64,000 nt of DNA from CAVOKN01 sp963696505 (GCA_963696505.1 CAVOKN010000013.1:109496-173495), one strand, 5' to 3'; counted from the stretch's first letter, positions 34,144 through 43,301 are shown. The notes: generated by a model from the sequence alone, not told the origin. Translations and numbers: made by a program.

Positions 34144-34515
34144 TCATGCCCGCGGCACCGCATAAGAGCACCCCAGATCCTCGGCAATGGCCCCGAGTCG
34201 TTTGTCCCGGGTCCAGATTTGAGCGCTGGACAGCGTGGCTGCCGCGAGCAGGCAGGCATCGACGTAGCCGATGCCCCGTCCCATCAGTCGGTGCCGCTCG
34301 ATGAAGAACAATACCTCGTCGTGGCTCGCCAGCTCGCATTTCGGCAGGAAAGACAGCAAGGAAAGAACCTCCTGCCGGTTCTTGAGATTGCCGCAGGCGA
34401 TTTCGCCGATTACGAAATCGTGGCTGGCGGCCACATCCCGACCGAGCAGCTCGGCGAGATGAGGATCACCGAAACGTAAATGATCGATCCAGACTGAGGT
34501 GTCTACCAGGATCAC
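34144..34515 (-). CDS. vapC: VapC-type PIN toxin
   Basis: 123 residues from GTG 34515. Conserved PIN acidic residues: Asp in ILVDTSVWIDHLRFGD, Glu in VIGEIACGN, Asp in GYVDACLLAAA and Asp in IWTRDKRL. It directly follows the antitoxin gene (stop TAA then GTG). Predicted Mg-dependent RNase that is blocked by the partner antitoxin. Lies inside the 1.6-kb segment between two tRNA-Leu 3'-end copies. Confidence 0.82.
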   Translation of the reverse strand: MILVDTSVWIDHLRFGDPHLAELLGRDVAASHDFVIGEIACGNLKNRQEVLSLLSFLPKCELASHDEVLFFIERHRLMGRGIGYVDACLLAAATLSSAQIWTRDKRLGAIAEDLGCSYAVPRA

Positions 34516-34710
34516 TTAGGCTGGTTCCCGGCGCCGAGGAATGTCATTGAGTTGGGGCTCTGTGCCTCCCAGCTTGATGAGCCGGCGCGCGCTTTCCCGC
34601 TCGATCAGTGCACACAGGGCCTCCTTCAGGAGGTCACCGCGATCCTTCAGGCCACTCAGGTTCTGGGCTTGCAATAGAAGAGCATCATCGAGGGTAACGG
34701 TAGTTCGCAT
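34516..34710 (-). CDS. vapB: VapB-type antitoxin
   Basis: 64 residues from ATG 34710, with GAGGAG upstream. The N-terminus (MRTTVTLDDALLLQAQNLSG) is the ribbon-helix-helix DNA-binding part, followed by LLKEALCALIERESARRLIK and a short tail that would bind VapC. A longer reading from 34746 lacks a ribosome site. First gene of the vapBC pair. Confidence 0.8.
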   Translation of the reverse strand: MRTTVTLDDALLLQAQNLSGLKDRGDLLKEALCALIERESARRLIKLGGTEPQLNDIPRRREPA

Positions 34711-34856
34711 CTGAGAACTCCTCATCCAGCGCACCAGATGATGCAATTATAGATGTCGGCACAATCCCCGTCGAGATGGCGACACCGTTCAGTCTTGCTT
34801 TGCTTGGTTCGCTGTGGACATCCGTCCGAAAGTAGCAAACGCGCTAGGGATCCGGG

Positions 34857-35238
34857 GTTTGTTGGAGGCCGCCTCGCGCGGCCGGGTCACGCTCTATACG
34901 AGCCTGGCGCTGCTTGCAGAGCTGTCCTCGACTCTGAGCAGGCCAAAGCTCGCCCGCCCCGTCATGCGCAGCCCCTACTTACACGCCGTCGCAGCGGTGC
35001 CGTTCGTGCAGCGTGCCGCTCGCCGGTGATCTCCGGCTTTCACTTCACGCCGCAGGGAAAGCGCGTGGCGATCCTTCCGGTGAAGCGCTGCACGCCGAAG
35101 CAGATCGCGGAGGCGATGCAGCTTTCATTGAGCGCGGTGCGCGAACACATCCAGGCCTGTCACAGGCGCGTCAAGGCGAAGAACGCCGAGGAGTTCCTGC
35201 AGGCTATCCGCTGGGGGATCGATGCGAGGCGGCGGTGA
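34857..35238 (+). pseudogene. mosaic of PIN-toxin and LuxR-type HTH fragments
   Basis: 34857-34972 repeats the middle of the PIN toxin at 28261-28376 (LLEAASRGRVTLYTSLALLA) without start or active-site N-terminus. From about 35023 another frame encodes TPKQIAEAMQLSLSAVREHI followed by KNAEEFLQAIRWGIDARRR and a stop, the helix-turn-helix end of a LuxR/NarL regulator lacking its receiver. These are remnants joined by recombination; neither is likely to be expressed as a working protein. Confidence 0.6.
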
Positions 35239-35532
35239 GGCAGCGCCGGCAGAGTTCTGGCGGAACGGCGAGGGCCCAGGCTGGCTGCGAGATCCGTGTG
35301 AGTCAGAGTGCTGAAGTCTTGCGGAATCGGGACTATTTCCTCGCCTCCTGCGTCACGGGACGCAAAAGGTTCGCTCAGCTTCTCGCTGGGTCGCCCCGAT
35401 CCAGCGCCCCGCATGGGGCTGGACGTCGTGAGGAAGTTCCAAAAAACAGCATTTCAATGCAAGTCACATGCGCTCACTATGATAGTGAGTTAGCAAGCAA
35501 TGTGAAGATTCGCGCGTAAGTGCTTGTCTTTA
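35184..35532. repeat. segmental duplication, copy B part 2 (element end at tRNA)
   Basis: Homologous over its whole length to 28624-28978. It ends exactly where the tRNA-Leu CCA end begins, so it is the segment that abuts the attachment site. It includes the tail of the LuxR fragment and a 17-nt palindrome at 35473-35489. Confidence 0.85.
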
Positions 35533-35619
35533 TGGTGCCGGGAGGGGGACTCGAACCCCCACAGTGTTTCCACCGGCGGATTTTGAGTCCGCTGCGTCTA
35601 CCGATTCCGCCATCCCGGC
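35533..35619 (-). tRNA. tRNA-Leu (anticodon CAA)
   Basis: 87 nt reading GCCGGGATGGCGGAATCGGT at the 5' end and closing with TCCCGGC plus encoded ACCA. The 7-bp acceptor stem (GCCGGGA/TCCCGGC) is perfect; the anticodon stem GCGGA/TCCGC encloses loop CTCAAAA, giving anticodon CAA (UUG). There is a long variable arm and a TTCGAGTCC T-loop as expected for class II tRNA-Leu. Its 3' half is copied at 33889-33945, so it served as an integration site. Confidence 0.93.
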
Positions 35620-35705
35620 CCGGCCGGCGAGGCGCTGCTAAACTGGCGCGCTTTCCGATCGCGGGGAGGCGGCATTATGGATCAAGGCCTTCCCTGCTTC
35701 AACCG

Positions 35706-36755
35706 ATGGCGAACACCGCTCCGCTGCACCTCGACGACTTCGACTACGCGCTGCCGCCGGCCCTGATCGCCCAGGCGCCGTTGCCGCAGCGCTCGGCGAG
35801 CCGGCTGCTGACGGTGCGCGGCGGACAGCTCGGTGACCGTTCCTTCGCCGACTTGGCCGATCTGCTGCAAGCCGGCGACCTGCTGGTGTTCAATGACACA
35901 CGGGTGATCCACGCCCGGCTGCACGGGGTGAGAGACAGCGGCGGGCGGGTCGAGGTGCTGATCGAGCGCCAGACCGGGGAGCACCAGGCGCTGGCGCAGG
36001 TGCGGGCGAGCCATTCGCCCAAACCCGGCTCCTGGCTGAGGCTGGAGGATGCGCTGGACGTGCAGGTGACGGAACGAGTCGGCGAGTTCTACCGGCTGAC
36101 TTTCCCCGCTGGCGGCGATCTGCTCGAACTGCTGGAGCGCCACGGCCGGCTGCCGCTGCCGCCCTACATCGAGCGGACGGCGGGCGAGGCCGACGAGGCG
36201 CGCTATCAGACGGTGTATGCGCGCCATCGCGGTTCGGTGGCGGCGCCCACGGCCGGGCTGCATTTCGACGAAGCCTTGCTCGCCGCGCTGCGCGACCGGG
36301 GCGTTCATTTTGCATATCTCACGCTGCACGTCGGCGCCGGCACCTTCCAGCCGGTGCGGGTGCGGGATTTGTCGCAGCACCGCATGCACCGCGAGCGCTA
36401 TTTCGTCCCCGAGGCGACCGCGCAGGCGATCGCTCGTGCGCGAAGCGAGGGCGCCAGGGTGGTGGCGGTGGGCACCACCAGCCTGCGGGCGCTGGAGTCT
36501 GCGGCACGCGACGGGGTCATGATCGCCGGCGAGAACGAGACGGAACTGTTCATCCTGCCGGGCTTCGAATTCCGCGTCGCCGACTGCCTGATCACCAACT
36601 TCCACCTGCCGAAGTCAACGCTGCTGATGCTGGTGTCGGCCTTCGGTGGCATGGACGCGATGCGCGCCGCCTACGCCCATGCCGTCGCCGCCGGCTACCG
36701 CTTCTTCAGCTACGGCGATGCCATGTTCATCGAACGGGAGCACCATGCGGTTTGA
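35706..36755 (+). CDS. queA: S-adenosylmethionine:tRNA ribosyltransferase-isomerase
   Basis: 349 residues from ATG 35706 (MANTAPLHLDDFDYALPPAL), the normal QueA start. Family motifs: FDYALPPALIAQAPLPQRSA, LVFNDTRVIHARLHG, SVAAPTAGLHFDEALLAAL, LTLHVGAGTFQPVRV and NFHLPKSTLLMLVSAFGG. It makes epoxyqueuosine on the tRNA wobble base by transferring ribose from SAM. It overlaps tgt by 11 bp; the two act in succession in queuosine synthesis. A longer frame reaching into the tRNA-Leu gene is spurious. Confidence 0.96.
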   Translation: MANTAPLHLDDFDYALPPALIAQAPLPQRSASRLLTVRGGQLGDRSFADLADLLQAGDLLVFNDTRVIHARLHGVRDSGGRVEVLIERQTGEHQALAQVRASHSPKPGSWLRLEDALDVQVTERVGEFYRLTFPAGGDLLELLERHGRLPLPPYIERTAGEADEARYQTVYARHRGSVAAPTAGLHFDEALLAALRDRGVHFAYLTLHVGAGTFQPVRVRDLSQHRMHRERYFVPEATAQAIARARSEGARVVAVGTTSLRALESAARDGVMIAGENETELFILPGFEFRVADCLITNFHLPKSTLLMLVSAFGGMDAMRAAYAHAVAAGYRFFSYGDAMFIEREHHAV

Positions 36756-37851
36756 GCTTCTCGCCCGCGACGGCGCGGCACGCCGCGGCCGCCTGCATCT
36801 GGCCCACGGCACCGTCGACACGCCGGCTTTCATGCCGGTGGGAACCTACGGCTCGGTCAAGGCGATGTCGCCGGCGGAGCTGAAGGATCTGGGCGCGCAG
36901 GTGGTGCTCGGGAACACCTTCCACCTGTGGCTGCGGCCGGGGCTGGAGGTGATCGCCGCCCACGGCGGGCTGCACCGTTTCATGGGCTGGGACGGGCCCA
37001 TCCTCACCGATTCCGGCGGCTTCCAGGTGTTCAGCCTGGGGGCGCTGCGCAAGATCAGCGAAGAGGGGGTCCGTTTTGCCTCGCCGGTGAATGGCGACCG
37101 GCTGTTCCTGACGCCGGAGGAGTCGATGCGCATCCAGCACGTGCTGGATTCCGACATCGCCATGATCTTCGACGAATGCACGCCCTATCCGGCCGAGCAT
37201 CCTGCCGCGGCCGACTCCATGCGCATGTCGCTGCGCTGGGCCGAGCGCAGCCGCCGCGCCCACGAGGGCAATGCCAACGCCTTGTTCGGCATCGTCCAGG
37301 GCGGCATGTACGAGGATCTGCGCGACGAGTCGCTGCGCGAACTGGCACGAATCGGTTTCGACGGCTACGCCATCGGCGGCCTGTCGGTGGGCGAGCCCAA
37401 GCCGGACATGCAGCGCATCCTGGCCCACACCGCGCCGCGACTGCCGGAGGACCGGCCGCGCTATCTGATGGGCGTGGGCACGCCCGAGGACATCGTGTTC
37501 GCGGTGAGTCAGGGCATAGACATGTTCGACTGCGTGCTGCCCACGCGCAACGCGCGCAACGGCTGGCTATTCACCCGCCGCGGCACGGTGAAGATCCGCA
37601 ACGCGGCGCACGCCCGCGACACCGGCCCCCTCGACCCGGACTGCGACTGCTACACCTGCCGCAACTTCTCACGCGCCTACCTGCATCACCTGCAGCGCGC
37701 CAAGGAGATACTCGGGGCACAGCTCAACACCCTGCACAACCTGCACTACTACCAGCAATTGATGGCCGGACTGCGCGAGGCGATCGCCGGGGGCAAGCTG
37801 GCGGAATACGTCGCCACGTTCCGGGAATTGCGTCAGCCCGGATCGGCGTAG
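36745..37851 (+). CDS. tgt: queuine tRNA-guanine transglycosylase
   Basis: 368 residues from ATG 36745. Contains the catalytic region (GPILTDSGGFQVFSLGALRK), GIVQGGMYEDLRDES, the second Asp in GIDMFDCVLPTRNARNG and the zinc site CDCYTCRNFSRAYLHHL. Exchanges guanine-34 for preQ1 in tRNAs for Tyr, His, Asn and Asp. Located between queA and yajC, the standard gammaproteobacterial/betaproteobacterial order. Confidence 0.96.
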   Translation: MRFELLARDGAARRGRLHLAHGTVDTPAFMPVGTYGSVKAMSPAELKDLGAQVVLGNTFHLWLRPGLEVIAAHGGLHRFMGWDGPILTDSGGFQVFSLGALRKISEEGVRFASPVNGDRLFLTPEESMRIQHVLDSDIAMIFDECTPYPAEHPAAADSMRMSLRWAERSRRAHEGNANALFGIVQGGMYEDLRDESLRELARIGFDGYAIGGLSVGEPKPDMQRILAHTAPRLPEDRPRYLMGVGTPEDIVFAVSQGIDMFDCVLPTRNARNGWLFTRRGTVKIRNAAHARDTGPLDPDCDCYTCRNFSRAYLHHLQRAKEILGAQLNTLHNLHYYQQLMAGLREAIAGGKLAEYVATFRELRQPGSA

Positions 37852-38013
37852 GCTGGACTCGGCGGGCATGGCCCGCCCTACGACGGAAAACCCGCGCGCC
37901 ACCGATTCAGATCGGCGGGCACCGTTCGCCAGCAGGGGATGCCGTGTCGTAGGGTGCGCCGCGCACAACATCGGTCCTGCGCCGGGAATTGCGCCGGCCC
38001 GACCTGGTGTAGC

Positions 38014-38022
38014 TGCTACAAT
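38014..38022 (+). promoter_or_regulatory. extended -10 promoter of yajC-secD-secF
   Basis: TGCTACAAT (TGn plus TACAAT) lies 31 bp before the GTG start of yajC. No good -35 is present, fitting the extended -10 class. The intergenic region before it (37852-38010) holds a GGCGGGC-ATG-GCCCGCC hairpin near 37863, a common short palindrome, and nothing else recognised. Confidence 0.45.
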
Positions 38023-38053
38023 CACGCGCTTTTCCGCTTCGTTGGAGCCTACC

Positions 38054-38381
38054 GTGCTGATTTCGAATGCTTATGCCCAGGCGGCGCCCGCCGCCGACCC
38101 CACTGGCGGCCTGATGGGCCTGCTGCCCATCATCCTGATGTTCGTCGTCCTGTGGTTCCTGATGATCCGGCCACAGATGAAGAAGTCCAAGGAACACAAG
38201 ACGATGGTGGAGGCACTGGCGAAGGGCGACGAAGTGGTAACCCAGGGCGGCGTGGCTGGCAAGATCACCAAGGTCGGCGAGAACTTCGTCAGTCTCGAAG
38301 TGGCGGCAGAACGTCGAGATCGCCGTGCAGAAAGCGGCGGTCGGCAACGTGCTTCCCAAGGGCACGCTGAAGACGCTGTGA
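38054..38381 (+). CDS. yajC: preprotein translocase subunit YajC (one frameshift)
   Basis: From GTG 38054 after GGAG: LISNAYAQAAPAADPTGG, one transmembrane helix (LLPIILMFVVLWFLMIRPQM) and the conserved KGDEVVTQGGVAGKITKVGE. One extra G near 38309 breaks the frame; without it the protein ends normally as NVEIAVQKAAVGNVLPKGTL with a stop at 38381, 108 residues. Accessory subunit of the Sec translocon that associates with SecDF, encoded next. The break in such a conserved gene points to a sequence error. Confidence 0.88.
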
Positions 38382-38453
38382 GGAGGCGGATGCGGACCAG
38401 CTTGCTGTCCGCCCGATCCTCAATCCTCGATCCTCGATCCTGATTCCCCCGAC

Positions 38454-40319
38454 ATGAACCGCTATCCGATCTGGGTCAATGCGACCGTCGTCATTGCCAT
38501 CGTCCTCGGCCTTTTGTACACGCTGCCGAACTTCTTCGGCGAGGTGCCGGCGGTGCAGGTTTCCAGCGCCAAGGCCACGGTCAAGGTGGATGCCGCGCTG
38601 CTGCAACGCGTCGAGGACATCCTCAAGGCTGCCGCCGTGACCAACACTGGCGTATTCACCGACTTCAACAGCATCCGCATCCGCTTCGCCGACACGGACA
38701 CCCAGCTCAAGGCCAAGGATCTGGTCGAGAAGGCGCTCAATCCCGACCCCACCGATCCGACCTACGTCGTCGCGCTCAACCTGCTCTCCAGCTCGCCCAA
38801 GTGGCTGCGGGCGGTGGGCGCGCTGCCGATGTATCTCGGCCTCGACCTGCGGGGCGGGGTGCACTTCCTGCTCCAGGTTGACATGAAGGGCGCGATCACC
38901 AAGCGGCTGGACGCCACCGCGGCCGACCTGCGCGGCCTGCTGCGGGACAAGGGCATACGCCATGGCGGCGTGAATCGCGAAGGCAACAGCGTGGTGGTCA
39001 AGTTCCGCGACCAGGAAACGCGCGACAAGGCACGCAACGTGATCGCCGACGCCCAGCCCGATCTCACCCTCACCGAGGGCCAGGACGGCGGCGAATTCAA
39101 ACTGAGCGGCGCGATGACCGAGGCGGCGGGAAAGCGCATCCAGGAATTCGCCCTCAAGCAGAACATCGGCACCTTGCACAACCGCATCAACGAACTGGGC
39201 GTGGCCGAACCGGTGATCCAGCAGCAGGGGGCGGACCGCATCGTGGTGCAGCTCCCCGGCGTGCAGGATACGGCCAAGGCAAAAGACATCCTCGGCCGCA
39301 CCGCGAGCCTCGAGATCCGCATGGTGGACGACTCGGCCGGCGCACTCGACGCGGCGCTGCAGGGCAAGGTGCCCTTCGGTACCGAGCTCTACACCGAGCG
39401 CGGCGGCGGGCCGCTGCTGATCAAGAAGCAGGTGGTGCTGACCGGCGACCGCCTCACCGACGCCCAGCCCGGCTTCGACAACCAGACCCAGGAGCCGGCG
39501 GTCCATCTCTCGCTGGATTCCGCCGGCGCGAAGATCTTCAAGGACGTGACGCGCGAGAACGTCGGCAAGCGCATGGCGATCCTGCTGATCGAGAAGGGCA
39601 AGGGCGAGGTGGTGACCGCGCCGGTGATCCGCACCGAGATCGGCGGCGGCCGGGTGCAGATATCGGGCCGCATGAGCACCACCGAGGCCAACGACGTCGC
39701 CCTGCTGCTGCGCGCCGGCGCGCTCGCCGCGCCGATGGAGATCATCGAGGAGCGCACCATCGGCCCCAGCCTGGGTGCCGAGAACATCGAGAAGGGCTTC
39801 AACTCGGTGCTCTACGGCTTCGCCATGGTCAGCGCCTTCATGGTCGTCTATTACACGCTGTTCGGCTTCATCTCGGTGCTGGCGCTGGGTGCCAACCTGC
39901 TGTTCCTGGTGGCGCTGCTGTCGCTGATGCAGGCCACGCTGACGCTGCCGGGCATGGCGGGCATCGCCCTCACGCTGGGCATGGCGATCGATGCCAACGT
40001 GCTGATCAACGAACGCGTCCGCGAGGAACTGCGCGGCGGGGCCACGCCCCAGGCGGCAATCCACGCCGGCTACGAGCGCGCCTTCGGCACCATCCTGGAC
40101 TCCAACGTCACCACGCTGATCGCCGGCCTGGCGCTGCTGATTTTCGGCTCCGGCCCGATCCGCGGCTTCGCCGTGGTGCTGAGCCTGGGCATCCTGACCT
40201 CGATCTTCAGCGCCGTGACGGTGTCCCGCGCCATGGTGAACTTCTGGTACGGTCGCCGCCGCAAGCTCGACCACGTGGCGATCGGCCAAGTGTGGAAGCC
40301 GGATTCGGAGATGTATTGA
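38454..40319 (+). CDS. secD: protein translocase subunit SecD
   Basis: 621 residues. N-terminal helix (NATVVIAIVLGLLYTLPNFF), the D1 motif LGLDLRGGVHFLLQVDM, the large periplasmic P1 domain, and five C-terminal helices with IALTLGMAIDANVLINERVR and REELRGGATPQAAIHAGYER. Uses the proton gradient to pull proteins through SecYEG. Full length. Short CTCGATC-type direct repeats fill the yajC-secD gap. Confidence 0.96.
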   Translation: MNRYPIWVNATVVIAIVLGLLYTLPNFFGEVPAVQVSSAKATVKVDAALLQRVEDILKAAAVTNTGVFTDFNSIRIRFADTDTQLKAKDLVEKALNPDPTDPTYVVALNLLSSSPKWLRAVGALPMYLGLDLRGGVHFLLQVDMKGAITKRLDATAADLRGLLRDKGIRHGGVNREGNSVVVKFRDQETRDKARNVIADAQPDLTLTEGQDGGEFKLSGAMTEAAGKRIQEFALKQNIGTLHNRINELGVAEPVIQQQGADRIVVQLPGVQDTAKAKDILGRTASLEIRMVDDSAGALDAALQGKVPFGTELYTERGGGPLLIKKQVVLTGDRLTDAQPGFDNQTQEPAVHLSLDSAGAKIFKDVTRENVGKRMAILLIEKGKGEVVTAPVIRTEIGGGRVQISGRMSTTEANDVALLLRAGALAAPMEIIEERTIGPSLGAENIEKGFNSVLYGFAMVSAFMVVYYTLFGFISVLALGANLLFLVALLSLMQATLTLPGMAGIALTLGMAIDANVLINERVREELRGGATPQAAIHAGYERAFGTILDSNVTTLIAGLALLIFGSGPIRGFAVVLSLGILTSIFSAVTVSRAMVNFWYGRRRKLDHVAIGQVWKPDSEMY

Positions 40320-40380
40320 GTTCGCGCCCCGAGTCCTCACCCCTGACTCCTCACGCCTGACTCCTCACCCAGAGAGCGCC

Positions 40381-41328
40381 ATGGAATTCTTCCGCATCCG
40401 CAAAGACATCCCCTTCATGAAGTACGCGCTGTACTTCAACGTCATCTCGGCCGTCACCTTCGTTCTGGCGGTGCTGTTTCTGGTGATCAAGGGGCTCAAT
40501 TTCAGCATCGAGTTCACCGGCGGCACGCTGGTGGAAGTCAGCTACGCGCAGCCGCCTCAGGTGGACCAGATCCGCGGTGCTCTCACCAAGGGCGGTTTCC
40601 ACGATGCCCAGGTGCAGAACTTCGGCACCGCCCGCGACTTCCTGATCCGCCTGCCGCCGAGCAAGGATCTCGATGCCGCGCACATGAGCGATAAGGTGAT
40701 GGCGGCGCTCGGCGCCGACACCGACAAGCCGCAACTGCGGCGCATCGAGTTCGTCGGCCCTCAGGTGGGCGGCGAACTCGCCTCGGACGGCTCACTGGCA
40801 TTGCTGCTGGTTTGCGCCGGCATCATGATCTACCTCGCGGCGCGTTTCGAATGGCGTTTCGCCGTGTCGGCGATCATTGCCAACATGCACGACGTGGTGA
40901 TCATCCTCGGCTTCTTCGCCCTGTTTCAGTGGGAGTTCTCGCTGCCGGTGCTGGCCGCGGTGCTGGCCATCCTCGGTTACTCGGTGAACGAATCGGTGGT
41001 GGTGTTCGACCGGATCCGCGAGAATTTCCGCAAGATGCGCAAGGCAAGCGTGCCGGAGATCATCGACAACGCCATCACCCGCACCATGAGCCGCACCATC
41101 ATCACCCACGGCAGCACCCAGATGGTGGTGCTGGCGATGCTGCTGTTCGGCGGGCCGACGCTGTTCTACTTCGCCCTGGCGCTGACCATCGGCATTCTGT
41201 TCGGCATCTACTCCTCGGTGCTGGTGTCCAGCCCGCTGGTGATGTGGCTGGGCGTGTCGCGCGAGCAGTTCGTCAAGCCGAAGAAGGAACGCCCGGAAGG
41301 CGCGACTGAAGACGGGGCGATGGTTTGA
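40381..41328 (+). CDS. secF: protein translocase subunit SecF
   Basis: 315 residues: FNVISAVTFVLAVLFLVIKG first helix, FSIEFTGGTLVEVSY (the FEGGT-like motif), and AILGYSVNESVVVFDRIREN in the conserved membrane core. Partner of SecD. The 61-bp secD-secF gap is made of imperfect repeats of CTCACCCCTGACTC. Confidence 0.96.
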   Translation: MEFFRIRKDIPFMKYALYFNVISAVTFVLAVLFLVIKGLNFSIEFTGGTLVEVSYAQPPQVDQIRGALTKGGFHDAQVQNFGTARDFLIRLPPSKDLDAAHMSDKVMAALGADTDKPQLRRIEFVGPQVGGELASDGSLALLLVCAGIMIYLAARFEWRFAVSAIIANMHDVVIILGFFALFQWEFSLPVLAAVLAILGYSVNESVVVFDRIRENFRKMRKASVPEIIDNAITRTMSRTIITHGSTQMVVLAMLLFGGPTLFYFALALTIGILFGIYSSVLVSSPLVMWLGVSREQFVKPKKERPEGATEDGAMV

Positions 41329-41347
41329 ATTCGTTCCAACTGCGGCC

Positions 41348-42040
41348 ATGCAACTGCCACTCCTACCGGTAAGAATCTGGGATCTGCCGACTCGGCTGTT
41401 CCATTGGTCGCTGGTGCTGCTGGTCGCCTTCTCCGCGATACCGGGAAACTGGGCGAGGATCTGCCGATGAAGTTCATGGACTGGCACCGCCTGTCGGGCT
41501 ACGCCATCTTCACCCTGCTGTTTTTCCGTCTGGTTTGGGGTGTGATCGGCAGCACCCATGCCCGCTTCTCGAACTTCGTCCGCGGCCCCGCCGCCGCCCT
41601 GCGCTATGTGCAGGAGACTCTTGGACGCGCGCCCGCAACGCGGCATCTCGGCCACAACCCGCTGGGCGGCTGGTCGGTGCTGATGCTGATGGTCTGCCTT
41701 GCGATTCAGGTGGGCACCGGGCCTGTTCATCGCCGACGAAGACCTGGGTGTCGAGGGCCCATTCGCCAAACTGGTGAGCAGCCGGGTTTCCGACGCGCTT
41801 GCGGAGATCCACGAAGGCAATTTCGGCGTGCTCCTGGCGCTGATCGGTCTGCACCTCTCGGCCATCGCCTTCTACCTCGTCGCCAAGGGCGAGAACCTGG
41901 TGCGGCCGATGATCACCGGTTTCAAGCAACTGCCACCGGAAGAAAGCGCCGGAGCTGCCAGAGGTGGCCACCTGCTGCTGGGGGTGCTGGTCCTGGCCAT
42001 GGCCGCGGCGGCCGTCTGGCTGCTGGTGAACAAGGTCTGA
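41348..42040 (+). CDS. cytochrome b561-type membrane protein (two compensating frameshifts)
   Basis: ATG 41348 opens IWDLPTRLFHWSLVLLVAFS; a missing base near 41440 and an extra C near 41722 divide the gene into three frames. The restored chain of 230 residues reads KFMDWHRLSGYAIFTLLFFR, LVWGVIGSTHARFSNFV, LFIADEDLGVEGPFAKLVSS, IHEGNFGVLLALIGLHLSAI and ends AAAVWLLVNKV. The histidines in FHW, DWH, IHE and LHL fit haem b ligands. Likely exchanges electrons between quinone and a periplasmic partner; a cytochrome c' is encoded 2.9 kb away, on the other side of a two-component system. Confidence 0.78.
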
Positions 42041-42629
42041 GAATTCCACCCGCCAGTCGGGCGGAATCCCATCGTCGTTATCTGGCATACGCCAGCAAGG
42101 GTGTTGCGGGCTTCGTCCCGGATATACATGCGGATCACGCTGCCAGCCGTGGACATGCGGTGTGCAGGCCGCCGTGCCGCGGGTGGTGCCGGCGCGTTCC
42201 GGTGGATGCGGGCCGACTCGCCTGAACCCACCTGGAACATTGGCATCACCGGGCCGCCTTGGCTGACTCCCGCACCGGGCAAGGTCAGCAACGTGCTGTA
42301 GCGGCCGCCTGGATTCAACACCCCGTCATAGCAAGCCGGGGGCGCCTTCGGAATGCACCGCTTCCGGGGAAGGCTGGGCAGCGTGAAAATCGGTCGCAAG
42401 CCGGCGCCATTTCACCCTGCCATTATCGGGGCGCCAGGTGAGTGGGCGGGGCCGAGCTTGCGGCGCGGACGCAATCGACGCACAGCCCCAAACTGGATGT
42501 CAGGATTTTGAAAGGCATGCTCAGACATGCTTAGCGCTGGTCGCTGAAGGCACGGTTTCTCGCCAAGGCTGGAGTGCCGGGGCGGGCCTTCTGCGGTAGT
42601 CTGGACAGCGGTGCTTCGGGGGCGGGTCG
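42041..42629. other. intergenic region with hairpins
   Basis: 589 bp with no supported gene. Immediately after cytochrome b561 is a near-perfect hairpin (TTCCACCCG / CGGGCGGAA, ~42045-42067) without a T-run. At 42377-42421 is an 11-of-12-bp stem, GGCAGCGTGAAA with TTTCACCCTGCC. A minus-strand open frame (to 42399) resembles nothing known. The promoter of the following response-regulator gene should be near 42500-42620 but was not identified. Confidence 0.45.
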
Positions 42630-43301
42630 ATGCGCATACTTGTGGTTGAAGACGATCGTCTGGTCGCGGGAAGCGTCGTGATCGGGCTGTCCCGGGCCGG
42701 GTTCACGGTGGACCACGTCTCGTCGGCGGAGATGGCGGCCAGCGCCCTGCGCAACGAGCGATTCGATCTCGCACTCGTGGACCTGGGGCTGCCGGGGATG
42801 GACGGTCTGGAGATGATCAGGCTGCTGCGCAAGCGGGGCGACAATCTGCCCGTCCTCGTGCTCAGCGCAAGGGATTCTCTGACGGCCCGGGTTTCGGGGC
42901 TGGACGCCGGGGCAGACGACTACTTGGTCAAGCCCTTCCAATTGAGCGAACTCGTGGCCCGAGCCAGGGCGCTGATCCGGCGCTCCAAGTCGATCGCCAG
43001 TTCCGAGATCGTCTTCGGGCCACTGCGCATGGACCAGTCGCGACACCTGGTCGAACTCGACGGAAGGGAAATCGATCTGACGCCGCGGGAGTGGACAGTG
43101 CTCGAAGCCTTGCTGCTGGAGGCGCCAAACGTCCTCAGCAAGAAGGCGCTGGCGCAAAAGCTCGGTGGCTGGGACCACGACATGACGCAGAATGCCATCG
43201 AGGTGCTGGTGTCACGCCTGCGCAGCAAGCTCGATTGCGCCGGCATCAACATCCGCACCGTGCGGGGCATCGGCTACCGTATCGATGAAGCCGGCGCTTG
43301 A
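42630..43301 (+). CDS. OmpR/PhoB-family response regulator (QseB/TctD-like)
   Basis: 223 residues. Receiver domain with acidic pocket (ILVVEDDRLVAG), phospho-Asp in LALVDLGLPGMDGLEMIRLL, Thr/Ser switch in VLVLSARD and Lys in DDYLVKPF; then a winged-helix DNA-binding domain (TPREWTVLEALLLEAPNVLS, RTVRGIGYRI). Its end overlaps the kinase gene by 17 bp. Targets unknown; it lies between a cytochrome b561 and a cytochrome c' gene. Confidence 0.9.
   Translation: MRILVVEDDRLVAGSVVIGLSRAGFTVDHVSSAEMAASALRNERFDLALVDLGLPGMDGLEMIRLLRKRGDNLPVLVLSARDSLTARVSGLDAGADDYLVKPFQLSELVARARALIRRSKSIASSEIVFGPLRMDQSRHLVELDGREIDLTPREWTVLEALLLEAPNVLSKKALAQKLGGWDHDMTQNAIEVLVSRLRSKLDCAGINIRTVRGIGYRIDEAGA

Noticed and set aside
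34753..35238. 161-residue LuxR-like protein
   Set aside because: Only its C-terminal helix-turn-helix is real; the N-terminal part is an out-of-frame reading of the PIN-toxin fragment.
35520..35705. N-terminal extension of queA (MLVFMVPGGGLEPPQ...)
   Set aside because: It is the antisense translation of the tRNA-Leu gene; the similar MLVFMVREGEPN reading at 28966 arises from the degenerate tRNA copy. queA starts at 35706.
41872..42399. 175-residue minus-strand frame after cytochrome b561
   Set aside because: No ribosome site, partly antisense to cytochrome b561 and unlike any known protein.
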